Part shown: positions 32,380 to 43,342 of the stretch, piece by piece
How the letters are laid out: each line of letters opens with the position of its first letter
Position numbering within the stretch: position 1 is the stretch's first letter
Origin: Primulina eburnea
Lineage: Eukaryota > Streptophyta > Magnoliopsida > Lamiales > Gesneriaceae
Assembly (NCBI RefSeq): GCF_022965805.1
Contig: NC_133117.1
Span: 10,998,183-11,062,182, forward strand
DNA: 64,000 nucleotides
Direction of reading: 5' to 3'
Notes under the pieces: model-generated
What the model was told of the DNA's origin: nothing
The model's database searches: none
Seen by the model: the letters and a program-made list of their open reading frames with translations, nothing else
Program-made: the position numbers and the translations under genes

Positions 32380-33440
32380 TGATATGATCGATTAACGTAT
32401 CAAGAGTGTATAGAAAGGGGGTTGAATAAACACTCACAATTAAAACTGATCTTTTCGAATTTTGAGTTCATTTTGGTGAAAAACTGATTCTCGGAATCAT
32501 GTTGGTCCATGACAATCATTTAAACTAAAGTAGTTGCGGAAATTAACTGACTGAAAGATAAAATACAAAACTTAAATAAAATACACAAGGATTGTTTCTG
32601 GATGTTCGGAGATTTCAATTACTCCAACGTCACCCCTTCTATCTCAAGGATAGGATTTCCACTAAAAGACTTTGATCGAATACAAGATTTGTACTGACCC
32701 ACTTCAGTTTGGATTTATCACCGCCAAAAGCTGAAACTCTTAGTATTACAAAATGTTCTCAGTGCGTAAATGATTTTAGCACTATCGAATTTAACGATTA
32801 TTACAAAGTGCTAGTGAGCTCAAATTGTAGCCTTGACTGCTACGAATAAATTAAGTAAGAGCGAGCTAAGATTTTGGCAGTATAACAGCAAGCTTTGAAT
32901 GGAGTGATCTTCTTATCCTTCAGCTGTTTTTCTATCATATTTATAAGCTTCCCTTCCAATGGTAACTTGAGATATATTTGAATCTTTGTATCCTTTGATT
33001 GCCACTTCATTATTCATTGGTAATTGTTTGCTTCATTTATTGTAATGCGGCGTCTTAATTGCTTTAGCCAAAATGCGTTGTTCTAAGCTGTATTGATTGA
33101 AATGCGGCGTTTCATATTCAGTTGCAGTCTTCTATGTCTCTTTGTCGTTTGAATGTTATTTCAAGAGAAATGTTTAGTTGAAGGATGCTTAGCTTAAAAG
33201 CATACGGCTGAATGTATTATCTGTCGGTTGACGTGTTCCTGATTTGCTGGTGAGGAGAAAACTGAATTGCGTTTTAGTTGCGTAGATTAGTATATCAGAT
33301 TCAGTTGCTGAGTTCAATGTACTCGATCAGTTGCTGAGTTCAGTTTACTCGATCAGTCGCTGAGTTCAGTTTACTCGATCAGTTGGTTCGTATTTTCAGT
33401 TGGTTCATATTTTGTCAACGTCGGAATTTAGTTTCCAACA
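32380..33440 (-). repeat. 3' LTR of element 2
   Basis: 1061 bases, plus-strand ends TGATATGATC...TTTCCAACA. Minus-strand TATA (TATAAATAT) at 32937-32945. Three tandem 26-bp units at 33304-33381. Confidence 0.95.
33304..33381 (-). repeat. 26-bp tandem unit, three copies, in the 3' LTR
   Basis: Unit agttgctgagttcagtttac followed by tcgatc, with one changed base pair set in the first and third units. The 5' LTR has only two (44267-44318). Confidence 0.9.
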
Positions 33441-33452
33441 ATATCCCCCTTT
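33441..33452 (-). other. polypurine tract of element 2
   Basis: Minus-strand aaagggggatat directly before LTR start TGTTGG. Confidence 0.88.
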
Positions 33453-33565
33453 ATGGTGTTTGACAAAACTAAGTAAATAATAACTGAACGTCTGAGCTCA
33501 TTGTAGATAAAATAAGAGATTGATCAACTGAATAATGGACTACACGAATCTGTAGAGATTTTTCT

Positions 33566-36301
33566 TCAACTAGAAGATTTCTTTTGTTGTTCTAGAATCT
33601 CTTTGATCTCTTCCCCTTTTTTGTCAAACAACTCCATCTTCATAGATAATTTTCGAACGTCAGTGGAAAGAATTTTGACATCTGAGGAGATACTTCAGAC
33701 ATCAGATTGTAAAGAAGTCTGCAGCAATTACATTTTATTAGAAACAGAAGTTTCCAATCGCTCAACTCGTTGACTGATTATATCTTGAGTTGTAAAGAGA
33801 CTTTGAGCTAGACTTTTGTTATTCTTCATCTCATCCACAGTTCGGGTAAGAGACTCCATGTTTGCTTGAATGGCTTTCAGTTCTGTTGAATCAAATTCAA
33901 TTGAAGAATCCAATTTGACAGTATGAGAAAATTTTGTGGATTGAATTTTCTCGATTTCAGTAATCATCTGCTGCATATTGTGCTGCATATTCTGGATTTC
34001 TTCAAGGACAAGATCCATTTATGTGGATTGAAGAGGAGGTGACTGATTAGATGTTCTTGGTTCATGTGTGACTTGATCAAAGACCACCATGGTCCTATCA
34101 GATAGCATCATTTCAGAAACAGTCTGTGCTTGAACATCTGTTTCAGTTACTGCTAGTTGGACTGGAGAAGATGAGGATTGATGTTGATAAGCAATTGGGT
34201 TTTCCTGCTGAATAAGATCTTCAGTGAGAGGGTCATGAACTGATACATATATTTGATAGTCCTCTGATATTCGTGCTGATTCATCAGTTGGAAGTTTTTC
34301 AGAAGAAATTAACAATGCCTCCATATTCTCAGCAATCTGTTGATTTGGTGATTGAGTAGGCACCACTGTTTGCTCCTTTAGTTTAGAAACAGCAGGCTGA
34401 ACTGGTGCTTCTGTTGATATGGGAACCTCTTGAGTGATTTGATCAGTTCAGTGATCAACTTCTTCAGAAATGAGTTCACTAATAATAGATTCTGTCACCA
34501 CTAATTGAATAATTTCATCAATGTTGGCAAAATTCAACTCGGCTTCAGAGTACATCTGATATTCCACAGCAGATGATTGTGGCACATCCTGAACTGTTTC
34601 TTCAGTTGTAACAATAGTTTGTTCTGAGGGTGGCTCTTTCTGCTGAGAGGAGGGTTCTTCTTTTTCTTCTTCTTCTTCAGAGGCTTCCTCAGGAAGAACT
34701 AACTCCTGATCCATTTCCCACACTTTTATCTGAGCTTGCAAGCTAGTAAGATCTGTATCTAGCTGAGTGATCACAACTCGATCATTATAAGTAGTTGGAT
34801 TGGTGGGAATGTAGTTTGCCTTCAATTTTTCAAGCAGTTGAGATAGCTTCTTAGCTCGAATTTGGTCAAAAAAATAGGTTTTCCTCTCCAAAGCCTAAAC
34901 AATTGTGGCAGCTTTGACCATCTTGAGGACAATTGCTTCCAGTTTGATAAACTTGTTCAGCTGGGATTTCTTTTTCAGCTGCTTAGCAAAAATTTGAGTT
35001 CTGTAAGCAGTCCAGGCATCATAGGATTGAAGTTTTGATGCTGCAAAATTATTAACCTGTTCCCAAACAAGGTCTATATGAGTTTGAATGTAATTGGATG
35101 GCCTGGGCTCTTCAATCAATTTGCCCTTGCCTTTTTCAGTACTGAGGATGTGTGGAATTTCTAATCCAGTACGAGTAGTATCCACCAGTTCTGTAATCTT
35201 TATACCTTTGGGTCTGGCAGGTGCTAGAACAGTAGGACGATTGATATGGATTAGAGGAGCTTTGATCCTAAAAATGTCCTTTGTTGCATCAGCTGAGATT
35301 TCTGGTGGGATGATCTTCAGAGGAACTGCTTTGATAGGCTGTTGGGCATTCGAAGATTTCAGCCTTTCAGTAGGAATACATTCTACTGTGGTTGGTAATT
35401 TTGTCCTTTGTGTTCTTGGTTTCTTGGCAACTTTTGGAGAGGGCATCTTCTCGGAATCAGATTCACTGATAATCAGTTTTCTTTTAACTGTCTTCAGTTG
35501 AGCCAATGTCTTGGCCTATTTAACTGATTTATGAGCAGCCTGTTGCGTCCTAATCTCCTTCTTGATCTTCACGAACTGATAAGGATAGATATCTAATTTA
35601 GTATTGGGTGGCAGAACATTCTTCCCATTGAAAATTTTGAATTTAGATAATCGCTCCGAATCATCAGCCACCAATCCTTTGACTTTCATCAAATAGCTCA
35701 GCGGCACTGTAAATCCTTTTGATTGCTTGGTGGAGGAAAACATATTTTTCAAGATACTGAAAATAAGTTGCTTCCAGTTGAATTTTCTTTCATCCATAAT
35801 AACCGTAATAGCTTGAAACTTTTCCAAAGTCATGGCAGCATACGATCCTGCCTTAGCCAATAGCCCTTTGGCTACGATATCAGCCAGCAAATGAACCTCA
35901 TGCTTCAGTTCCTTCTTAGGATCGGAAACTTTGATTTTCCGTCCATCAGCAGAGAGTGCAGTTTGCATTTCTTCAATATCTAATGCTTTAACATCAGCAA
36001 GGTGTACTAGTCCATCAGAAGGTAATGAAAAGATTTCTCCGAAAGAATCTTCAGAAATGGTCACCAACTGACCATTAATAGTGGAAATGATGTTTCCATC
36101 AGAGTTGATATTTCCATTTGAGTAGAGGTCCTGGAGTTCTTTTAGGTAAATCTCCTGCGAGTATTGCCCCAAGAATATCCTCAGCCCAGCTGATTCAAGC
36201 TTCAGAAATACATTTTTCACATCGACTTCTTCGACTGATAAAGCTGATTCAAAGTTGATAGCCATAGCATTCAATATATGAGCAGGGATCTGATTTGCCA
36301 T
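33566..36301 (-). pseudogene. ORF3 of element 2, homologue of 6260-8881
   Basis: ATG at 36299-36301 (M-A-N-Q-I-P). One frame runs to TGA at 33566-33568 without any frameshift but with in-frame stops at 35516, 34895, 34448, 34019, 33728 and near 33698. The domain order matches element 1: globular N-terminus with N-G-Q-L, L-P-S-D-G and K-H-E-V, basic low-complexity middle, acidic E-rich patch, then a coiled-coil tail ending F-D-K-K-G-E-E-I-K-E-I-L-E-Q-Q-K-K. Only stops and no indels over 2.7 kb is notable, since gag and pol of the same copy have several indels. No signal peptide or membrane helix seen. Confidence 0.82.
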
Positions 36302-36412
36302 TGCTGAGAGTAAGGAAACCTGAAATTTTGCGAAATACAAGCTCTGAGTGTATGAGTTTGCTCTGAGAGATGATGTACGCGTAAGAAAGAAAACTGAATT
36401 GAAGTGGGGAAT

Positions 36413-36420
36413 TATTTATA
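36413..36420 (-). promoter_or_regulatory. TATA box upstream of ORF3 in element 2
   Basis: TATAAATA on the minus strand, about 112 bases before the ORF3 ATG. In element 1 the aligned bases read catatgtacc, so the box has been lost there. Confidence 0.5.
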
Positions 36421-36443
36421 TGTATGTGACTATTTAAATTCTG

Positions 36444-36453
36444 GACACGTGTC
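36444..36453. promoter_or_regulatory. G-box/ABRE-type palindrome upstream of ORF3, element 2
   Basis: GACACGTGTC, identical to 6115-6124 of element 1, and 24 bases upstream of the TATA box. Confidence 0.5.
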
Positions 36454-36767
36454 AGTCCATCAAAATTTTGAATAAAAAAACGTGTGTACGTGTGCTGTAA
36501 GCGTGTGTACAATTTAAACGGTTCAAATGCTTCCACGTTTTTAAAATAATATACATCATTAGATAGCGACAGTCACATCACTTGATTTGGAATATAATAT
36601 GGTTAATTAGTTAACTTATATGAGAAGATTAGTGAAATACCCAACTGAACGATCAGTTGTAAGACTGTGTCATTTCAGTTGAGAGTTTACTAACATTTGT
36701 CTTCTCAGTTAACCTCTTAAAACAAGTATTCCCCCTTAATCGGTGCATAGAATAATCAGAGTGACGA

Positions 36768-36773
36768 TATAAA
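36768..36773 (+). promoter_or_regulatory. TATA box upstream of antisense ORF A, element 2
   Basis: TATAAA, 61 bases before the ORF A ATG at 36834. It parallels the TATA at 5755-5762 of element 1. Confidence 0.35.
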
Positions 36774-36833
36774 GTAAATTTAAAGTTTAGAAAGATTATC
36801 GTTTGCTAAAACGTTGACGGCCCTTCAGCTTCC

Positions 36834-37219
36834 ATGATTTTCGCGAGTAGCTCGAGTGCTTCGCCGTTTGCTCTGTAGACCAGGAAGGCTGTTATAGAAG
36901 ATGAAGTCTTCACTACTGGGAGAAGTTACAGAAGCTTGAGTTCCTGTATAATACGGGAGAGGCTACCACTCCCGAACTGGTGGCACAGTTGAAAAAAGTG
37001 CGGGAGCACTTGAACATAGCTGTGTGGGTGGACATCTTTAAGGATGGTCATATATATCAGCTAATGCTTTGAAAGGAACTGAAAATCCTTAAGTGCATAG
37101 CTATTTCTCATAGCTTTATCAAGACATCTACCACGCCTTTATCCTCTTGGTTGAAAATGTGGATAATTATTGTAGAGGAAAAATATGATGAAGTAATCCG
37201 TGCAAATGTTTATGGTTGA
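36834..37219 (+). pseudogene. antisense ORF A of element 2 (decayed)
   Basis: Plus strand, opposite to the element. ATG at 36834 gives M-x-x-A-S-S-S and a shared I-E-D-E-V-F motif with element 1. Lesions: TAG at 36876-36878, a frameshift by deletion near 36911, TGA at 37070-37072; it ends TGA 37217-37219. Similarity to the element 1 copy runs along the whole length (Y-W-E-K/E-L, H-L-N-I, Q-L-M-L, S-H-S-F, V-E-E). Function unknown. Confidence 0.6.
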
Positions 37220-37499
37220 ATGAAGTATTTATATGAGCTTAACTTTGTACTTCTCTTTCCTGCAAATGATAAATTTCATCAGTTGTTATATATGAATTGC
37301 GAACTTAAACAGATGAACTGATGAAGGACTAACTTATAGAAGTTGACTATGAACTGAAATCAGTTAAGTATTAAATAATAAATTACAAACTGATATCAGT
37401 TGATAATGAACAACTGATAAATAAGAAGCCTGGGTAAATGATAAAAACGCTTCGGTTGACTTGAGACTCTTTGGTTTCTTCAACATTTAATGTCATATG

Positions 37500-37509
37500 T
37501 ATATAAATA
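37500..37509 (+). promoter_or_regulatory. TATA box upstream of antisense ORF B
   Basis: TATATAAATA, 40-49 bases before the ORF B ATG, leaving a short purine-rich leader. Confidence 0.5.
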
Positions 37510-37548
37510 AGACGAGAGAGATAAAATGTGAGACAAAAAAAGTTCAAT

Positions 37549-37980
37549 ATGTCGGATTCTAGTAATTCTGATGCATGCAGCAGTACGTATATTCAGGTTA
37601 CTGAAGAGTTAAGTCCTTATTTAGAAGAGTTGAAGAAAACGATGGAGGAATATGTCTTGACGAAGGTGATGTCAACATGGTTCAAAATTCATGATTTGCA
37701 GAGAGTAAGTAGTAGTGGTGCTGCTCCTTCTCGTGCTCAAGCAACAACAGTAAGAAAATACATTAATCGTTTTGAAGTCAGGCATGTTACAGATCTGGTT
37801 GATAACAATGTTCTGTTACATGCAATGCTATGGAAGGAATGGCATGTGATTGAGAAGATTTCTACAACTGAATCATTTTCTAGAATCCGAATTTATGAGT
37901 TGAATAATTGGATTATAGAATGGCAAGATTCAGTTGGGTCTAAGTTATCTTCTGTAAGATGGAATCGATTTTATTTTTAA
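37549..37980 (+). CDS. antisense ORF B of element 2, intact 143-aa protein of unknown function
   Basis: ATG at 37549 (M-S-D-S-S-N-S-D) to TAA at 37978-37980; the frame opens upstream only with GTG, so the ATG is preferred. It runs opposite to the element and convergent with pol, whose stop is 81 bases away. Residues 1-15 are Ser/Asp-rich. From 18 to 50 there is an amphipathic helix with L-E-E-L-K-K-T-M-E-E-Y, and 70-143 is mixed with several Trp (W-K-E-W, W-I-I-E-W, R-W-N-R). No signal peptide, membrane span or zinc motif. It is the only undamaged ORF in this decayed element. No counterpart is seen in element 1. It could be a captured host fragment, an element-encoded accessory protein, or chance. 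Confidence 0.55.
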   Translation: MSDSSNSDACSSTYIQVTEELSPYLEELKKTMEEYVLTKVMSTWFKIHDLQRVSSSGAAPSRAQATTVRKYINRFEVRHVTDLVDNNVLLHAMLWKEWHVIEKISTTESFSRIRIYELNNWIIEWQDSVGSKLSSVRWNRFYF

Positions 37981-37984
37981 TAAA
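37979..37984 (+). terminator. AATAAA polyadenylation-type signal of antisense ORF B
   Basis: AATAAA overlapping the TAA stop, the same layout as ORF A of element 1. Confidence 0.4.
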
Positions 37985-38060
37985 GTATCATTTCCAATTT
38001 GTTGTTGTGTTCTTATTTTCTGCAAATAATTTTATTAGTAAAACAATATAAATAATAATT

Positions 38061-41000
38061 TTATGACAAGTCAATTAAACCAAGAATATTGCGAAAGTAA
38101 GAAAACTTAGTCTCGGGTAATGGTTTGGTGAAGATGCCAGCTGCTTGTTGCTCAGTTGAAATATACTCCAGTCTAATGTTTTTCTTCAAAGCATGATCTC
38201 TAATGAAATGGTGCCTGACATCTATATGCTTGTTCCTTGAATGAAGAACTGGATTATAGGTGATGGCAATTGTGCTCGTATTGTCACAAAATATGGGTGA
38301 TTCATTTGTAATTACTCCATAATCTCTCAGATGTTGCTGGATCCAGATCAGTTGTGCACAACAACTGCCAGCAGCAAGGTATTCTGCTTCAGTTGTTGAG
38401 GTAGCTATGGATGTCTGCTTTTTGCTGAACAAAGAGATCAGTCTGTCTCCTAGAAACTGACAAGATCCACTTGTACTTTTATGATAAATCTTACATCCTG
38501 CATAATCTGCATCTGAATATCCAACTAAATTGAAAGTAGAGTCTTTAGATACCATAACCCAACATTTTGTGTACCCTTAAGATATTTCAAAATTCTTTTA
38601 GCAGCTGAGAAATGTGATTGCTTAGGATTTGCTTGAAATCTAGCACACATAAAGACAACAAATACAATATCAGGACGACTGACAGTTAAGTACAACAATG
38701 AACCTATTAAACCTCGATATAACGTCGCCTCAACTGATATTCCCCCTTGATCAGTGTCCAATTTTACTGATGAGATCATGGGACTATTTGCAGCTGAACA
38801 TGATTCGATGCCAAATTTCTTCAGCAGCTCCTTTGTATATTTAGTTTGACTGATGAATATACCAGTCTCCAGTTGCTTCACTTGCAGTCCAAGAAAGAAT
38901 GTCAGTTCACCCATCATGCTCATTTTAAATTTATCATGCATTAGCTTAGCAAACTTTTCGCATAATTTGGGATTAGTTGATCCAAATATGATATCATCAA
39001 CATAAATTTGAACTAATAAAATGTGAACATTCTTAGAAATTTGAACAAGGTCTTATCAACTGATCCAACAGAAAAATCATGATCAGTTAGAAATTTTGAA
39101 AGAGTTTCATACCAAGCTCCGGGAGCTTGTTTAAGACCATATAAGGCTTTGTTCAAATGATATACATGATCAGGAAAGTTGTGATTTACAAAACCTGGGG
39201 GTTGTTCAACATATACTTCCTCTTGTAGTTGACCGTTAAGAAATGCACTCTTTACATCCATTTGATAGACCTTGAAGTTCTTGTGTGATGCATAAGCAAG
39301 AAAAATTTGCTTCCAGTCTTGCAACTGGAGCATACGTCTCATCATAGTCAATTCCTTCTTCTTGCCTATATTCTTGTGCCACTAATCTTGCTTTGTTGCG
39401 TCCAACTGAACCATCCTTGTTCAGTTTATTTCTGTATACCCATTTTGTAACTATAATCGTTTTTGAAATTGGTCTTGGAACTAAGTTCCAGACATTGTTA
39501 TAAGTGAACTGATTTAGCTCTTCCTGCATTGCATTTACCCAATTAGGATCAGCAAGAGCTTCATCAGTTTTCTTCGGTTCTAGTTGTGAAACAAAAGCTG
39601 AATAGATAAATAAATTTAGCATTTGATTGTGAGTTCTTACTGGATCAGATGGATTTCCTATTACCAGTTCAGGTGGATGTGATTTTCTCCATCTGTACTC
39701 AGTATTTGTTGTATCAGCAATTTCTCCAATTGATAACTTAACACAGTTTTCAGTCTCATTTGGTGCTTCGTCAACAATTATTTGAATGTTATCATTATGC
39801 TCTATCAACTGATCATCAGCAACGACTTCCTGCACATCTGATTTGTCCAGTACTTCTGGTTCAGGTGTTTGAAGTATGTTTTGATTGCCATGACTTTCAT
39901 TTGTGTCATCATCTTCCAAACTGATATCTGTAAATCGATCAACTAGCTCAACTTGATCAGTTAGTTTATCAGTTAGTTCAGTTTCATCGAAATCAACATG
40001 AGTAGATTCTTCAACATTTAGGGTTTTCTTGTTGAATACTCTATAAGCTATACTAACTGATGAGTATCCAAGAAATATTCCTTCTGCAGATTTAACATCA
40101 AACGCTTTTAAATAATTTTTACCATTATCAAGAATAAAACATCTGCAGCCGAATATTTTGAAATAAGTAATTATACTTTTTCTTCCATGCCAGATCTCAT
40201 ATGGTGTTTTCATATGATTCTTATTAATAATTGATCTGTTCTGAGTGTAACACGCAGTGTTTACTGCCTCTGCCCAAAATCTTTGAGAAAATACCAGAAT
40301 CAGCAAGCATTGTTCTAGCAGCTTCTTTAAGAGTTCGATTTCTTCTCTCAGCTACACCATTTTGCTGAGGAGTTCTGGCTGCTGAGAGCTCATACTTAAT
40401 TCCAGCATTTTCTAAGAAATTTGAAAGAGTTTGATTGATGAATTCAGTTCCTCGATCAGATCTGATTCGATCAATTCCAACTGATTTTTCATTTAAAAGT
40501 CTTTTGAAGAGCTTTATTAGTAGCGAAGCAGTATTGTCTTTAGATTTGAGAAAAATAACCCAAGTAAATCTTGAAAAATCATCTACGACTACCAGGGTGT
40601 ATTTCATTCCTCTTAAACTCATGATTGGTATAGGACCAAAGAGATCAATGTGCAACAGTTCTAAGCATCGGGATGAAGATTTACCGCCCTTATTTTTAAA
40701 AGAGGATCGTATTTGTTTACCATACTGACATTCTGAGCAAAGTTTTTCTTTTGAAAAGTCTATTTTTTGCAAACCGGTTACAATTTAATGTTTACTCAGA
40801 TAGGCAATGGATTTGAAGTTTAAATGATTTAGTCTCTTATGCCACAACCAGTTTTTAGATGATTTAGAAGCAATAAAACAAACTGGTGCTTAAGTTTGAT
40901 CATTCCAACTGACTTTATATGTGTTTCCACAATGTTTGCCAGTTAGTATGATTTCATCAGTTGAAGTTTTGACTGAACATGAGTTTTTGTCAAATTGTAA

Positions 41001-41264
41001 TCAGAATCCACTGTCATATAACTGACTGATGCTAATCAAGTTATACTTCAGGTTTTCTACTAATAGAATATCTTTAAAAGTAAAGTTACCATGGATAAGC
41101 TTACCCTTATCCACAGTTCTACCTTTGGAATTGTCTCCGAAACTGATGTTTGGACCACTGTATTTGATCAGTTGAGATAACGCACTTGCATCTCCTGTCA
41201 TATGTCGCGAACATCCACTGTCCAAATACCATATTGAGTTCTTGTTTGTACCTGTTACCTGCAA
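38061..41264 (-). pseudogene. pol: pol of SIRE-like element 2
   Basis: Same domain order as element 1. Protease D-S-G-C-S-R-H-M, integrase L-W-H-K-R-L-N-H and C-S-E-C, catalytic H-I-D-L-F-G, R-S-D-R-G-T-E and G-V-A-E-R-R-N, RT Y-V-D-D at 38993-39004, RNase H to L-I-D-L-S-stop at 38061. Lesions: stops near 40998, 40895 and 40790, frameshifts near 40300 (loss before R-F-W-A-E-A), 39310, 39030 and 38545. The sense frame is split into at least five pieces, so it is non-functional. Confidence 0.92.
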
Positions 41265-41295
41265 TCACACACATAATATAACTTGGTACCCATAT

Positions 41296-43282
41296 CTATT
41301 TGGGTCCTGAACTGATTAGTCCCTTAGGAACCCACACTTGGATTAGTCTAACAGACTTTCCAGTAGCTGTATTCCAAATGGTTTTTCTCGGCTTTTGTGT
41401 GCTTGGTGTGTAGTGTACAGATGATACAATATGTGTTTTAGTTATTCAACTGATTGTTCAGTCTATATCTATTCTGAACTGGCTTGCAGTTATATTAACT
41501 GAAATAGCTATTTGAATAGTTATTGTGAAACCTCTTTGATGACTGCCTTTGTGAATCAGTTGAGAATTTTTGACTATAACCAATCCTATATCTTCTAGCC
41601 TTGTTCATATTCTTAGTAGGTTGCTCAATCAGTTTACTGGGATCAATTTGTTCTTGTACCACTGTTGTTTTAGCAAAGTGAATGTATTTCCCTTTGTCTA
41701 TTTTTAGCTTTGGTTGAGTATCATTTGGATACATTTCTCCTTGAGTGTTGAACCCTAAACAAGTTTTATCAGAAGCTGATTTTTGTGAATTCTACATCTC
41801 ATTCAGTGCAGTAGATGACTTGTTCCAAGACTGAATGAGCTCAGTCTGTTTTGAGTTTTCAAGAATCAACTTCTGGATTAATGACCGATTTTTGTCTCTC
41901 TCTGCATTTAACTCAGCAATTTCCTTTTTTAGACTCAACCCATCAACTGATTCATCAGTTTTGGTTTTATTGTCTGTGGGATCAGTTTGCTTTGCTTTGA
42001 TTTTTTCAAATGATGATGCAAGCTTTTGATACTCATTTACCATGTCATGTAGTGTTAGAATGAGTTCTTCTCGTGTGAAATCAAAAGAGCTGAAATCAAA
42101 TACCTGTTGGCTAGATGATTCTTGTTCTGCATAATTAGCCATCAAGCACTTGACTTCCTCATCATCACTAGAGCTGCATGAGCTTTCTGGTTCTGACTCC
42201 TCACTGTCAGTTTCTGCCCATTTAGATTTGTTTTCTTCAGCTAAGAGTACCTCATGTTTCTTTCTGAAAGACTTCTTATCTTCCTTGGGTCTTCTTTTGT
42301 GTTCTTATGATTTCTTTCTTCTATCAGTTGAGCCTTGACTGTCCTTCTTGGGTTTAGGACACTAAGCAATAAAGTGACCTGATTTTCCACAGTTGTAGCA
42401 GGCATTTGATTCATCTTTGGAGTTGTTCCTTTGGTATGGCTTCTGGAAGTTTACTTGATTCTTTCTCATGAACCTTCCAAAATTTTTGATGAACAATGAC
42501 ATAGCATCACTGCTCAACTGATAAGCAGATTTCTCGACTGAACTGATTGGTTTTGTTCTGACAGCAGCTAGAGCAGTTGTGGCTGCAGGGGTAGATGGTT
42601 CTCCTTCTCTGGTCTGCAGCTCAAATTCATAAGCCTTTAAATCAGCAAACAGATCATGAAGTTCAATCTGATTCAGATCTTTGGACTCCCTCATTGTCAT
42701 GGTCTTGACATCCCATTCCTTGGGAAGACCTCTCATTACCTTCAGTGCAATCTCTTTGTTGATATACACTTTTCCAAGTGCATTTAACTCATTGATGATA
42801 CTGCTATTTAACTCATTGATGATACTGCTTACTCTTTCATCATAATCGTGCATTGATTCTCCTGCATTCATTTTGATGTTATCAAACTTTTGAACAACAA
42901 CAGAAAGTTTATTTTCTTTGGTTTGATCATTTCCTTCACACAGCTGAATCAACTTTTTCCAAATTTCTTTGGCTGTCTTACACATCTTTATTTTGCTAAA
43001 GGTTACTTTGTCCAGCGTTTTGTACAGAATGTCTTTAGCTACATTATCAAGAGTTTCTTTTCTTTTATCTTCAGTTTTCCATTCATCTCTTGGCTTTACT
43101 ATGCTTTGTGGTGCCCTTTCTGTTATGACAACTGCTGTATTTGTTTTTAGAATCTTCATGGGTCCATCAGTTATGACATACCACATGTCATCATCTTGTG
43201 CAGCCAAATGAGCTTGCATTCTGATTTTCCAATCATCAAATTCTTCTCTGGAGAACATACGAATTTTGTTGAATGAAGTCAT
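41296..43282 (-). pseudogene. gag: gag of SIRE-like element 2
   Basis: ATG at 43280-43282 (M-T-S-F-N-K-I-R-M-F). Full N-terminal UBN2-like capsid part, then a zinc knuckle C-Y-N-C-G-K-S-G-H with a stop (TAG at 42362-42364) replacing the residue before its last Cys. The coiled-coil tail is split by a stop near 41790, and TAG at 41296-41298 closes gag at the position conserved with element 1. A 24-bp tandem duplication (42784-42831) doubles the S-S-I-I-N-E-L-N segment in frame. Confidence 0.9.
42784..42831 (-). repeat. 24-bp in-frame duplication in gag
   Basis: atttaactcattgatgatac followed by tgct occurs twice in direct succession; element 1 has one copy. It adds eight residues. Confidence 0.85.
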
Positions 43283-43328
43283 GCTAGCAAGTTTATAGAT
43301 CAAAATCATTCAAGAACAAGATTCAACC

Positions 43329-43340
43329 GCTCTGATACCA
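43329..43340 (-). other. primer binding site of element 2 (initiator Met tRNA)
   Basis: Minus-strand TGGTATCAGAGC, two bases after the 5' LTR end. It is complementary to the 3' end of plant initiator tRNA-Met. Confidence 0.95.
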
Positions 43341-43342
43341 AT

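Noticed and set aside
34620..34690. Acidic Glu repeats taken as a separate low-complexity gene
   Set aside because: It is the acidic patch of ORF3 of element 2, in the same frame as its neighbours.
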